The translations under genes were made by a program, and so were the position numbers. From Owenia fusiformis (Eukaryota > Annelida > Polychaeta > Sabellida > Oweniidae), in contig CAIIXF020000006.1 of assembly GCA_903813345.2 (NCBI GenBank), positions 6,992,989 to 7,056,988 on the forward strand: a stretch of DNA of 64,000 bases, read 5' to 3'. Each line of letters starts with the position of its first letter. Within the stretch, counting starts at the first letter, position 1. Positions 9,583 to 20,260 of the stretch are shown one piece after another. The notes under the pieces were generated by a model that saw nothing but the letters and a program-made list of their open reading frames with translations, did no database searches and was not told where the DNA came from.

Positions 9583-9894
9583 TTAACCCTTTCCCAACAT
9601 GAATATAAGGGGAATATGTAATTGGCCTCATGACAGATAAGTAAGAAGGTAAAAACTGGCAATGACGTATACCCCGGACCTATACTTTATATTTTATCAC
9701 TAAAGTATAATTTTTAATAAGCATTCACATGTCAACAACTTGTCAAAATTTGGTGTAAAAAATACTGAATAGAACTGGAAATATTGTCATTTCATAAATA
9801 AAAATAAAAATTATTGTGCCAAAAGTAGCCTATCATCCTGAAAGGTATTACGTAATAAGCCTCCATAAGGAGCCTATCGTCATGAAGGGGTTAA
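9583..9894. mobile_element. piggyBac-like MITE (TTAA ends)
   Basis: It begins TTAACCCTTTCCCAACATGA and ends TCATGAAGGGGTTAA, imperfect inverted termini bounded by TTAA on both sides, the piggyBac-type target. It is about 312 bp with no coding capacity. Internally, CCTATCATCCTGAAAGG and CCTATCGTCATGAAGGG also echo each other. Confidence 0.5.
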
Positions 9895-10186
9895 TCTGCT
9901 TGAAGGCAACATGTCAGACAAGTATATTTACCTGGTGTTTATTAAGGCATTATTTAGGGCAAAGATCCAACTTCCAAGTTATATACAAGGGGTTATGTTG
10001 AAAACTGCTGTGCAAAACATGAATAAAAAGTATGAAAATTAATACATGTGCATTTTTGTTTTATGACAAACTGATGGGACTATAACTTTTTAAATGTTTA
10101 GAAATGAAAGATTTGAATGATTTACACTACTGAATAGTGCCATGGGTAAAAAATGAACAAGGCACATGACATGAATGAGATCACAC

Positions 10187-10460
10187 CATCAAAAAACCTT
10201 CAAAATGGCCACAAGAAAACAATACTGCTGACCAAAAGTTAATCACCTCTAGAACTTGATATCCTCTATAATGTGTGCGAATTTGGGGAAAATCCAATGA
10301 GCAGTTTTCCTAAAATGGTGAAGACAAAATTCATCGAAAAACCTTCAAAATGGCCACCAGAAAACAAGATGGCCACCCAAAAATTAATCAGCTCTGAAAT
10401 TAATTTTCTCTATCATGAGTTCAAAGATCCTAGTGCATGTTCAAGTTTGATTTCCCAATG
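10187..10460 (+). repeat. 145-bp repeat, two tandem copies
   Basis: The motif ATCRAAAAACCTTCAAAATGGCC...GAAAACAA starts at 10188 and again at 10333 (period 145). Each copy continues with TTAATCA.CTCT and CTCTATMATG. The frame across it is not a gene. Confidence 0.8.
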
Positions 10461-11170
10461 AAAAATGTTTTATTCATTTGATTTTTCAAAATAAATATAC
10501 AGCTTTTATTATTACATTTGTATGTACACTAGTATCTTGTTGACGTCTATTCAGCACTATATTGATGAATGGACAACTTATTAGGGTCTTAATTCAATCA
10601 TAAAGTGTAGAGGCGTAGATGCTAAAACAGTTGGACATTTTGAGTCTGTCAAAATCCATTTGCATCCTAAGCAATAAGCATACTTACATCTTATCCAAAT
10701 TTGTTATCAATTAATGAAATATAACAGTATAATCTTTGGATTTACAAAGTTGTGTGACATTAATTTTGATAAGGTAAAAGTTGCTTTTGGAGCATTTTTC
10801 TAAAGTCATTTTGTAGGAAAAAATATGAAAAAATGTCTAATCTTTAAGGAATAAAGACTGATATTTTATAATTTATGGCGTAATATATGACTGAAAATTT
10901 TATTCTGTTCATTGTTAAAAGACAGAAATCACATAGCGATGGAGGTCTTTGGCAATGGCCAGAGTAAAATTTGAGGTCATATATTTGAGATTAATCATAA
11001 AATCAAGGTCTTTGTTACGATCCTAATAAGATAATAAACAGAAAAGAAACACAACTATTTGCATTTATGAATTTTAGCAGTCATTCATACTCAATATAGT
11101 CCAGTAAATCAATTGTTCTAGCTACTGTGACATCACGTATCATATTAGAATTTAATTTAAAGTACATGTA

Positions 11171-11267
11171 TACCTGAATCGATTGCAAACTTCATATTTG
11201 CACATTTGATGTGATATACCATTTATGTCATATTGTGAAATTATTGAATTTGCAATAGATTCAGGTC
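11171..11267. repeat. Inverted repeat of 97 bp
   Basis: ACCTGAATCGATTGCAAA at the left is mirrored by TTTGCAATAGATTCAGGT at the right (17 of 18 paired), around an AT-rich middle. It is probably a small MITE. Confidence 0.65.
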
Positions 11268-11539
11268 ATAGCCTATTTTTTGGTATTTTTGTGAATATCA
11301 ATGGAAACCAATGACCTCTATTGGGATTTGAGGATATCCCCTTGTTTAGTCAGTCAAGCACTTCCCATATCCATGTAAAGTCAATACACCCTTGTTGAAC
11401 TTAATGACCTCACCCTGTGTGGATCCAAACGATTAAATTTTTTCCAAAGTATTATGTGACATTCTATTCTTCACGTTACACCTAATAAAAAAGATTCATT
11501 CTGACTATGGGGATATTTACTACGTCCTTTGGAGATAAT

Positions 11540-11690
11540 TCAATGAGTGGTTTTCCTAAAATTGCGATGACAAGATTTATCGAAAAACCTTCAAAATGGC
11601 TGCCAGAAAACAAGATGACCACCCAAAAGTTAATCAGCTCTGGAACTTGATATCCTCTATCATGTGTGTGAATTTGGAGAAAATCCCGAT
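11540..11690 (+). repeat. Third, dispersed copy of the 145-bp repeat
   Basis: This block shares GGTTTTCCTAAAAT, ATCGAAAAACCTTCAAAATGG and AACTTGATATCCTCTAT with the tandem pair at 10187-10460. Confidence 0.75.
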
Positions 11691-12571
11691 GACAAAAAAG
11701 CAGGACAATCACGATAGCGACCACGGTAACGACTATATCCCATCGAAAGTATATGAAAAAAATTAAAGAAATTTAACATGTGATATATAATATATAACAT
11801 ATAATTGTATACAAATCTTTATTCTTGAAATATAGTATTATTCAAAAACACCATGGGTACTGATTTCACATGGTGAAAATGCATTCTAGGCATTATTGTT
11901 AAGCAGTGTGCAGTAATTAGCAATTATGTCCCTATCATTGAATATATGCCTGAGGTCTGTCATCAATATAGCCCGAGCTTGCGAGAGGGTCAGAAGGTCA
12001 CTGAATTTTCTTGTTTTTTAAACATTTTGCAAAAAATCTTCTTTCCAGTCTTTTCTAACATGTGGGAAAGACCACTTGGCAATCTGAAAAATACGGAGGG
12101 ACACCTGGGAAAGACCAGTGCACAAGAACATGCAGAAAGGGATTTGTGATACAGGCTGACCTCGAATCACCCTGGTGGAGGTTTAACCTCTGCTGAGGGC
12201 ACCTTCCAAATGATAATCGGATATAGTCCAATCACATAGCCCCCGAAATCCTAGTATGTATCCAACAGACTAGAAGTCAGTCTGTTATGATATACTACAG
12301 TCCTGTGGAAATTGCAGTGAATTTTTTTGCAAAAAATTATCAATTTGCTGAAGGATTGGTTCACAAAAATAAACAGAATTATTAATTACACTTCAATTAA
12401 GTAGTAAGGTACAATTAAATGCAATAAAAAGTAACACAGCATATTGTCAAGTGGAAATAAAGCTTGATGAAGTAACAAATATGCAAATATTAGTTTACTC
12501 TATCAGCCATTTTGAATAGCACTTCCTATATAAACAAATATTCAGAATCACCAAATCTTAACATAGGTTGC

Positions 12572-12779
12572 AGGCCCGTAGCCAGGATTTGCCAAGGGGG
12601 GGGGTTCAGTTTTCAAAAATTTCCAGGGGGAGGGGTTCACATTTAACAATTTTGGCACAAATATGGCTAAAATCACTTGAAAAGTGCTCAAAATGGTGGA
12701 AAACTGCATGATTTTGAAATAATTTTTGGCCAGGAGGGGGGTTCGCCCGAACCCTGCGAACCCCCCTGGCTACGGGCCA
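12572..12779. mobile_element. MITE with GGCCCGTAGCCAGG termini
   Basis: The termini AGGCCCGTAGCCAGG and CCTGGCTACGGGCC are near-perfect inverted repeats. The flanks read GGTTGC on the left and GGTTGC (after a G) on the right, a possible target duplication. Interior G-runs at the left pair with C-runs at the right (GGGGGGGGTTC and GAACCC...CCCCCC), so the whole unit can fold back. It is about 208 bp and non-coding. Confidence 0.75.
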
Positions 12780-13539
12780 GGGTTGCTTATTTTTAGTCTG
12801 AATATTATTCAGACTAAATAAGACATAATCTATCTGAAATCTGAGGAAGGGAGACTACTGATGATGTATCTTGGTAGCCAGTATTGATGAGCACCTTGTG
12901 TTTTATACATGAACTAGGCACATAAGTGCACTCTTTGTGCAAAACTGAGAGATGTAGACTATGAGGAGAAGGAGTGATTAATTGAAAGAAAAATAACAAA
13001 AATAAACTAACTACAGTCTGTTACACTGCTTCAAAGGCAAGCAGTTGAACCTGAAAATTAAGAAATCTATGGACCATTGTGCCATAACATATAGAAAAAT
13101 ATATTCATATTGCACACGAATGACATTTGTATATTTCAGATTATTTAGTGTTTAGTGCAATAAGCCTGTGCCCTCTTGTAATTTGAGGTCTGTCCCCCAT
13201 GTTATTTTTTTGAGAATTAACAGAGAAGCATCAAAATATAAGAGGTTACAGACTTTATGAGCCAATTTACAAGCAATCCAACATATACAAATGTCATTTG
13301 TGTGTAATATGAATATAAAGTGGGGTGCAAAAATAAATCTCATTACCCTCAAAAGTTGTCACAATGAGCTAATTTCTAAGTTTCGTGTCTCAAACTCTCC
13401 CAAGCGGAAGAAAAATAATTCCCGTTGACTTTAAGTAGCACAATAAATGAATCCAAAGCTTCATACCTGCAAATGATGGATAAATCCCTACCAAATCGAA
13501 CAAATGTTTTCATGAATCGCCATGTTTGTGATCCAAAGA
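12780..13539. other. Intergenic, nothing recognised
   Basis: Unremarkable AT-rich sequence without exon signals. Confidence 0.4.
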
Positions 13540-13656
13540 GGATTGACTCCCAGAATGCAGCATCAGGTAACCTTATTTACTCGTGACAGTTTTCAAAATG
13601 GCGAAACAGCATTTTGAAAGCTGACACGTGTCATGTTGCATTCTGGGAGGCAATCC
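13540..13656. mobile_element. MITE, GGATTGNCTCCCAGAATGCA family (copy 1)
   Basis: The left end GGATTGACTCCCAGAATGCA and the right end TGCATTCTGGGAGGCAATCC form inverted repeats of about 20 bp with one or two mismatches. A related element lies at 36763-37079. Confidence 0.65.
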
Positions 13657-13860
13657 ATATTGCCGCGTAATCCAGCTCCAAAATCACCTCAATATTTGAA
13701 GAGTCTGCATTGACATGTGAATTCCACTTCAAATTTTTAAGTTCTTATTTGTAATTATAGACACAAATTCCACTATATCTGGACTTACTAGGACGGAGGA
13801 AATAGAGCACTGAATACACTGAGTGACTGCTCCCTTATACAAATTTACTGGCTGTCACAG

Positions 13861-13980
13861 CCCGCTGTCACAGCGCTCTCACAGCCCGCTGTCACAGCGC
13901 TCTCGCAGCATGCTGTCACAGCGCTCTCGCAGCCCGCTGTCACAGCGCTCTCACAGCCCGCTGTCACAGCGCTGCGACAG
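13861..13980. repeat. 24-bp tandem repeat, five copies
   Basis: Five units of CCCGCTGTCACAGCGCTCTC plus ACAG with few changes, followed by shorter alternations of CAGCGCTGTGACAGCGCT. Each unit is itself nearly palindromic (GCTGTCACAGC and AGCGCT). Confidence 0.9.
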
Positions 13981-14681
13981 CGCTCTCACAGCGCTGTGAC
14001 AGCGCTCTCAAAGCGCTGTGACAGCCCATCGGAATGTACCATGCAAATGAGGCTGCGACAGCGCTGTCACAGCATTGCCATATATGGCATTGATTATGTA
14101 TCCTTCATACACATAAATCTTAATTACCTATAGCCTATAAATCTAAATATCTTTAAAACGTTTCAAATTATAAATTTCAAATTCAGCATGGAAAAAGTAG
14201 ATTCTAGGCTTGTAATACTAGTAATGGGTAATCAAAATTAAAAAATAACTGTTACATCTTACCAGTCACACTGTTAAACCTGGCCAGTCACTATTTTTGC
14301 TGCATACATACCAATATTAATATGAATCCCATTAACGAAATTAGTAACTCTATTTGACTAGTTGACTAAACTTTAATAAGAAACGATTTTAAAAATATGG
14401 GTTGAGATTGGAGTGCCTGCTAAGGGGAGCAATTATTAGCTATTTCTTTTGTTTCCAACCTTTATTATTACCAGTTATTACCACCTTGCCGGGCCAGTTC
14501 TAGGGGTTTTAGTGCTTGTTTAGAAGGCATTCATTTTTTTACTATATCGACCTGAGAAATGTGTGACGTCATAGTGGTGGTCCATATGGACCGGTGTAGA
14601 ATATATTCTGGACCGGCAATTTTTCCCTGGGAAATTAGATATCGTTCAATGCGTAAGATTTTCTTGCTATTTCAGCCCTGG

Positions 14682-14822
14682 TCGTCAACAGTGGTAATAA
14701 TACTAATAAAGTCATTTCTGCGAGCAATATAGTGAAATATTGGACCTTGGGCCTTCGGCCCTCGGCCCAATATTTCAATATTGCCCTTGGAAATGACGTT
14801 ATTGTACTATTATTTGACAAGT
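14682..14822. mobile_element. Hairpin MITE with arms of about 50 bp
   Basis: The left arm (GTCAAC...AATACTAATAAAGTCATTTC and then GCAATATAGTGAAATATTGG) is mirrored by the right arm (CCAATATTTCAATATTGC and then GGAAATGACGTTATTGTACT). The centre is GGCCTTCGGCC. The whole can form one long imperfect hairpin. It lies inside the 13829-15810 composite. Confidence 0.75.
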
Positions 14823-15810
14823 TTCATAAACAATTACTCTCTTTGACTTGATCGACTTAGCTAACATTTGCCAATCCAACTGCTGGTTGTTGGCTGATGG
14901 ATTAACCTACTAATTCATGACCAACTCATTTATATTCATATTTAAATGAACTGGCCATGAAATTAGCTGGAGTTTGTTTTCCTTATGACTGGCAGGAGAT
15001 GGAGGAGGGGTGAACCAACTGTGAATTTTCTGAAAGGTGACCCCCTCATTGGCTTCAGGCCCAACATGTTTTTTTCTTATGTCTGGATGGGTTCTGCAAC
15101 AATTTTTGGTCATTTCCTTTAGCATTTTTGCATACATATTTTAAGTCATTTAACCAATTCAACTTATCAAATGTGAACCAACCTGGAATTTTCTGAAATT
15201 ACAAAGTTCATCTGCAAGTCTTTATATGGACATATAGTTTATATGGACTATACATTGATATTTCAGACTTCTAGTTTAACCAGTACTAACTTGCACAAAA
15301 TTCATATCATTTGATCCTTTTCCTTAGATCACTAAAACATTCCAAAGGTATCTATAAATAATCAGTAGTACAATACCTTACATGTGCTTTATAAATCAGT
15401 AATGATATGATGGCCATTTCAGCATAATTCCTTTGCTTTTTCCTCCTACAAACTTCCTGCTCCTCTAACTGATTTTCAGTTTGAATTTTTTAACCCACAA
15501 TGCATTGGTACTTCCTGCTGTGAGAGGGCTGTGAGAGCGCTGTGAGAGCGCTGCCACAAACTCTGGCTAAGATAGCATGTTGCTGTAATTGATCCAGCCA
15601 CTTAATTACTGTCACATCCCTCTCGCAGTGATGGATGGAAATAGAATGCTGTGACAGCGCTCTCACAGCGTTCTCGCAGCGTATGGATGTGAGAGCATTG
15701 TCGCTGAAATTGATCCAGCCATCAGTTTAAGCCTATATGCTGTCACAGCGCTGCGACAGCGCTGTAGCAGCGCTGTCACAGCTTTTATTTTCCGTAAGGG
15801 TGAGGTAAGA

Positions 15811-18072
15811 ATTTATTACATGTGCAACAGCATGTAATTTCCATAGCTTTTGTAATTCTTTATGGCGAGCACTGTATTTTTCTATATATTATTGAACTAT
15901 ATTGTTTAAATTTCTTATACTTCAGGTTTAACTGCTTGCCTTTGAAGGAGTGTAACAGACTGTAAAATAACTCAATTGAGGATTGCAGCAAAATTCCGAA
16001 CATGCAGACTTACTTTGATGAGATAATTTTTTCTCATATCAAGGAGGAAAATCAATTTTAAAATTTAGTCCTGACCAAAGAATGCTTTTATGTTTTCTTT
16101 CTTGAATCAAACTGTCCAAATTGTATGATTTGATTGTTTTCAAATTGTTGCCATTTGTGACTTATGATTGAACCATGTTCTTGATAATTAATTCACTCAT
16201 GTAAGCTCCAACCAGTTCATAAAAAATATTCTCGTATTGTAAGTGATCCCAATACCTTCTGATTGTTCTAATTACAGCATGAAACGTGTTATTTTCTGGT
16301 CTACAAATAATAAATTGGAATTTGGAGGGCGATAATAGGTGAAGTACAATTTTCAACACTTTGATTCTACAAGTTAAAACAGACCCCGTTCCACTAAAAA
16401 TAGTCAAAACATATATATGATGGTCATCCACAAGAAAACAACTACTTCGTAACTAATGACTCACCATAAGTATGAGAAATACAACTTTTAAAAGCGAAAA
16501 TCCGCTCTCCGGGTCTAACCGTGACGTATACATTGTGCTTGCATAGGATCGAACTCCCATGCAGTGTCTCGGTATAGATTATTATCACTGCACGGGAGTT
16601 CGGCATAGGATGGCGCTATTGACATATTCACGAAATACTCCCTCCATGACTCCAACCAGATAATCCAGTGAAAAAATCACTGAAAAACTACAAAGACCCG
16701 AAGTTAGGTAAAAGGGGCGGAAAAGATCATGGAGTGATAGTGAAATGTTGCTTTTAGTGGAATCTATTAAGTAAATGGTTATATTGTCACAGAAGTATGT
16801 AGCGCCACTTATACTATTAGGCTACTGGTATACTGTTCTGGATGGGGTAGGGTGACTTACAAGTAAGGAACTCTATTGTTATTTTTGTAAATGACTTTTT
16901 TTACCAAGAACAATATAGATAGCGCTTCGTGCTCTTTTACGTTATGTTACATTTTGCAAGGAGTTTTAAATCAGATTTTCAAACTGTGAACACAATTTCT
17001 ATATCTGTTTTTTTTTGTGTTTTGATGCAGTATTGCATTTACCAAGAAAAAGTTTAAATATACGAATAAACTCTAACAAACTTCATTATGTCACCATCTC
17101 TACACGGTGACATAAAACAATCATGTAACTTAAGCACATATTTCAGTATATTGTGGCGTCTTATAGCCCAAAAATATACAACAAATCTCAAAAAGTCCAA
17201 TTAAATCCCTAGTGAATGACATCTGAACCCTGATTGAAACTCATTGGATCTTGTCGTGACATCATTTGGACGCTGTGGAAAGTTCTAATGTACATCATCC
17301 TTCTTGACCTTTGTTATTATTACCGTGCCCTGGAAATATGAGATAAAAGCATATCTTATATGTGTGGCCTTAGTCAATACATTTCCTGCCTGTCATTGTA
17401 CAACATTTATACCTTTGAACATGTTGAATGAAGATATTTCATGTATTCATACAGCTGTACAGTTCATACTAATAGTTTTTTCGAAACACTCTTATTACTT
17501 TGTCATAAATAGAAAATAAAACAGAGACCACTAGCAAAAAGAAATAAACCCGTTTTAAGTTTAAGACCTACAAATTACGTTTACTCCATTTTTAAAGTAG
17601 CACGTTCACAGAACGAAAACGGTAATGTATAGATTTACGTTTGTGGTTCATGTAATAAAAATGGTATTGCTTTACCTCTCTATTGTTACAAAATATACAT
17701 TAGCTTTTAGTCTTTTGATCTCTTGATTTGATACATACCTTGACACCTTAGCATGTACACTTCTACAGTAAACTTTTTTATTGTCTACTGAGCCCAAGTT
17801 TTGCCGATTTCACACCTGATTTGTAATATATGTCTTTGTTGACATAACCTTTATAATTGTTTGCGTTATATTTTGTTGCACTTGTTGTTGGTGTGCGTGG
17901 TCGTATGCATAGGATCTTGTTGTTGTTGGCGTTCTTGTTCTGAAAAAGAAATGAATTGGGGCAGTCTATATATTCATTTGAGTTCCGACCTTGACCTTCC
18001 AGTTTAAAAAACTATCGTTCACTTCTTATATAGATGGTAACTTAATAGCCAGTCTCGTGACATAAGTCTGGC
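15811..18072. other. Gene-poor interval
   Basis: No exon was recognised. It contains a 20-bp-armed inverted repeat at about 16547-16612 (GGATCGAACTCCCATGCAGTG against CACTGCACGGGAGTTCGGC). Confidence 0.45.
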
Positions 18073-18491
18073 GGGAGGCATCTAAGGTTCAATGTCGACG
18101 GATAAGCCTATAAAACTAAATAAATCTAGAAGGGGGGGGGGGGGGGTCAAAGCCATTTCAGTTTGCTATCAGACAAATTTTAACATTTCAATTTTTGTGC
18201 AATTTTGACTCGGATCAGAATTCCTTTGAATGGTTTTAAATAAAGAGTTTACTTGATGTTTTCTGCAAATGCTGTTTACTGTTGTTGTCACATGTTTTAA
18301 GAATTCGTTATTGTAGCCTACATACTGTACATGTACGTTATGGAAATATCCCAATGAAAATCCAAAATCCAAAATCCACTAAAGTCCACACGCGAAAAGT
18401 CCGCGATCACGTTTTTTGGGGGAGTGGGTCAAACTCAAAACTAGATTAATTTAGCTTCCTATCAGACATTGAACTTTTGATACCTCTCCTT
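18073..18491. mobile_element. Foldback element, GGAGGCATCWAA family (copy 1)
   Basis: The left end (GGGAGGCATCTAAGGTTCAATGTC, then AACTAAATAAATCTAG) is the inverse of the right end (CTAGATTAATTTAGC, then GACATTGAACTTTTGATACCTCTCC). It includes a run of about 17 G at 18131. The inner text (TTTGCTATCAGACAAATTTTAACATTTCAA) also occurs, inverted, in the element at 52382-52789. Confidence 0.7.
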
Positions 18492-19799
18492 GCGACCAGC
18501 ATAGCATCATACTAACCATTTACAGAACATTAAATATATCAGTGTTGACTATTTGAACCATCTGAAAAACTCGTTGAACCATGCACCATGAGGCCTAGGC
18601 TAGGCCCTAGATCTAACTAAATTTCTTCAAGTTCATAAATTGATTTTGCGCCACTTCTCATGTTCTGGCTCGAATAATGATTCAGTAAAATAAGAAGTTA
18701 CAATTCTATTCATTTCTACAATCAAGTTGAAGTGAAATTCGATTATAAATACTGAAAACCAGGCTTTAAATGACAGAAATGTTAAAATACGCTTACCCGT
18801 TCAGACAAAATTTAGAGCAATGGCGGACAATGCGTTCTACGTCACATGACGACATAACTTGGAAACACAATCGATCCGTAATCGCGTCATATGACGACTT
18901 AGTAGTTCCCTTGACAATTTGCCATATAAGGTAATAAAGGCGGTCTTTAGGTCACGTGACCGATCCACTGGTTTATGTCCGGAATAAGGTACAAAGAACC
19001 GCACTTCGTGGGGGGTCTTTGTAAAAAATAAAAACACGTTTGAAAGAAAAGAAAACATTAATTGAAAAACGAAAAGTATTTGAAGCTTGTATCTATAATT
19101 TAAGTATTTTCATAAGAGTGTCTCCAAACGTTTGTTTTTAGTTAAATTTGCCAAATAATTCCGTGATATCAATAAATCCGTCATTTGTAAAATAAACATG
19201 AAATTCAAAATAAAAGTTGTGGCTACTTGTTGCATCGCATGAAGACTTGGTAAGTATTAGCATGTGCTTTCTAATTGAAAGCCCATGGTATTAGTTAATA
19301 CATCAGCAAGTTGTTCTTTCTCGTTTATATTCTATGTTTGTTCACATACTTTAGATCTACGCGTGCAGGCCTGTCATGAATGACTTACAAATGTTGGACA
19401 CCTTCCCTCAATGTGGGCAGTAGGTACAAAATAATACATATTACATATACGGAATTCGCGTGATAAAGCAAATTTTTAAAGCCAGGGTGCATGTTCGGAA
19501 TTCTTCTGCAATTGAGTCACATGTTATTTTTCAAACAGGAATCACTCCTTCGCCATTTTATCATACACGCAAAATTGATATATGATTTTATTTTTTACCA
19601 GCAAATGCGTGACAATCATGCCTAATACGTGAGGGTTGACATGGCAGGGCTTTCAACAGAGCACTTTTCAAGTGATTTTTGTTGGCAAAAGCTGGCTACA
19701 GGCCTGATCATTGACCAGTCTTGAAACATGTTTCTTATGAGCAACGTGACATGGACGTCACTGTTTGCTGGATGATTATTTTAAAAAGTGCTCTGTATC
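18492..19799. other. Intergenic, nothing recognised
   Basis: No coding signal. 18835-18960 is somewhat enriched in CGTCATATGACG-like palindromes (GTCACATGACGAC, GTCATATGACGAC, GTCACGTGAC). Confidence 0.4.
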
Positions 19800-19807
19800 G
19801 TACAGGG

Positions 19808-20252
19808 TAGTGGTGTCAATTAACCGCTTGAGCATTAACCGGTTAACCGGGGGTTTTTACCGGTTAAAGTCGGTTAACCGGCGGGAAATTTGAACTGATA
19901 ATTTCAAATGAAATCTTCATCTTCGATTTTGAAAGTTGAAAAAACTGGAAAAATGATATATCGGCGTTTATTTTTTACTTTCGTCAAGCTTTACTCTATT
20001 CTAAGTAAGCGCGGGAAAGCAATGTGGCAGGGATTAAAGTTGCTGATTGGATGTTTGTAAGGAGTTATCGGACTTAATTATGACATGTATGAGTAGCTTA
20101 TACGTGAAACTGACACCATAAAACCAAACGGATTAGCATGCAAAATAAGCGCGGGAAATAACAGAATTATAAACGGTCAACTAACCGCCAATAAAAACAC
20201 AGACCGGTCAAGGCATTATCGGCGGTTAACCGGTTAATACTTGACACCTCTA
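19808..20252. mobile_element. hAT-type MITE with perfect 8-bp target duplication
   Basis: The element begins TAGTGGTGTCAATTAACCG and ends CGGTTAATACTTGACACCTCTA, inverted termini of about 20 bp. Identical 8-bp direct repeats GTACAGGG lie immediately outside (19800-19807 and 20253-20260), the target-site length of hAT transposons. Subterminal AACCGGTTAACCG motifs recur at both ends, as expected for transposase-binding repeats. It is 445 bp with no coding capacity, so it is a non-autonomous derivative. Confidence 0.9.
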
Positions 20253-20260
20253 GTACAGGG

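Larger units (their letters stand above)
9895..12571. other. Gene-poor interval
   Basis: Apart from the repeats listed separately, no exon was recognised. The sequence is AT-rich and the short open frames lack coding character. Confidence 0.5.
13829..15810. mobile_element. Composite element with GC-rich palindromic subterminal clusters
   Basis: Two clusters rich in GCTGTCACAGCGCTCTCACAG (13851-14078 and 15519-15782) bracket about 1.4 kb. The outer edges read TCCCTTATACAAATTTACTGGCTGTCACAGC on the left and GCTGTCACAGCTTTTATTTTCCGTAAGGG on the right, loosely inverted. Neither cluster has coding capacity. I infer one non-autonomous DNA element, or two copies flanking unrelated DNA. Confidence 0.45.

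Noticed and set aside
16547-16612. tRNA-like GGATCGAACTCCC near an inverted repeat
   Set aside because: It resembles a T-arm complement only superficially. No acceptor stem, anticodon arm or A box could be laid out.
18131-18147. Poly-G run as a possible G-quadruplex regulator
   Set aside because: It lies in a foldback transposon interior. The corresponding position in the sister copy at 52.4 kb is a short C-run, so it looks like slippage, not regulation.
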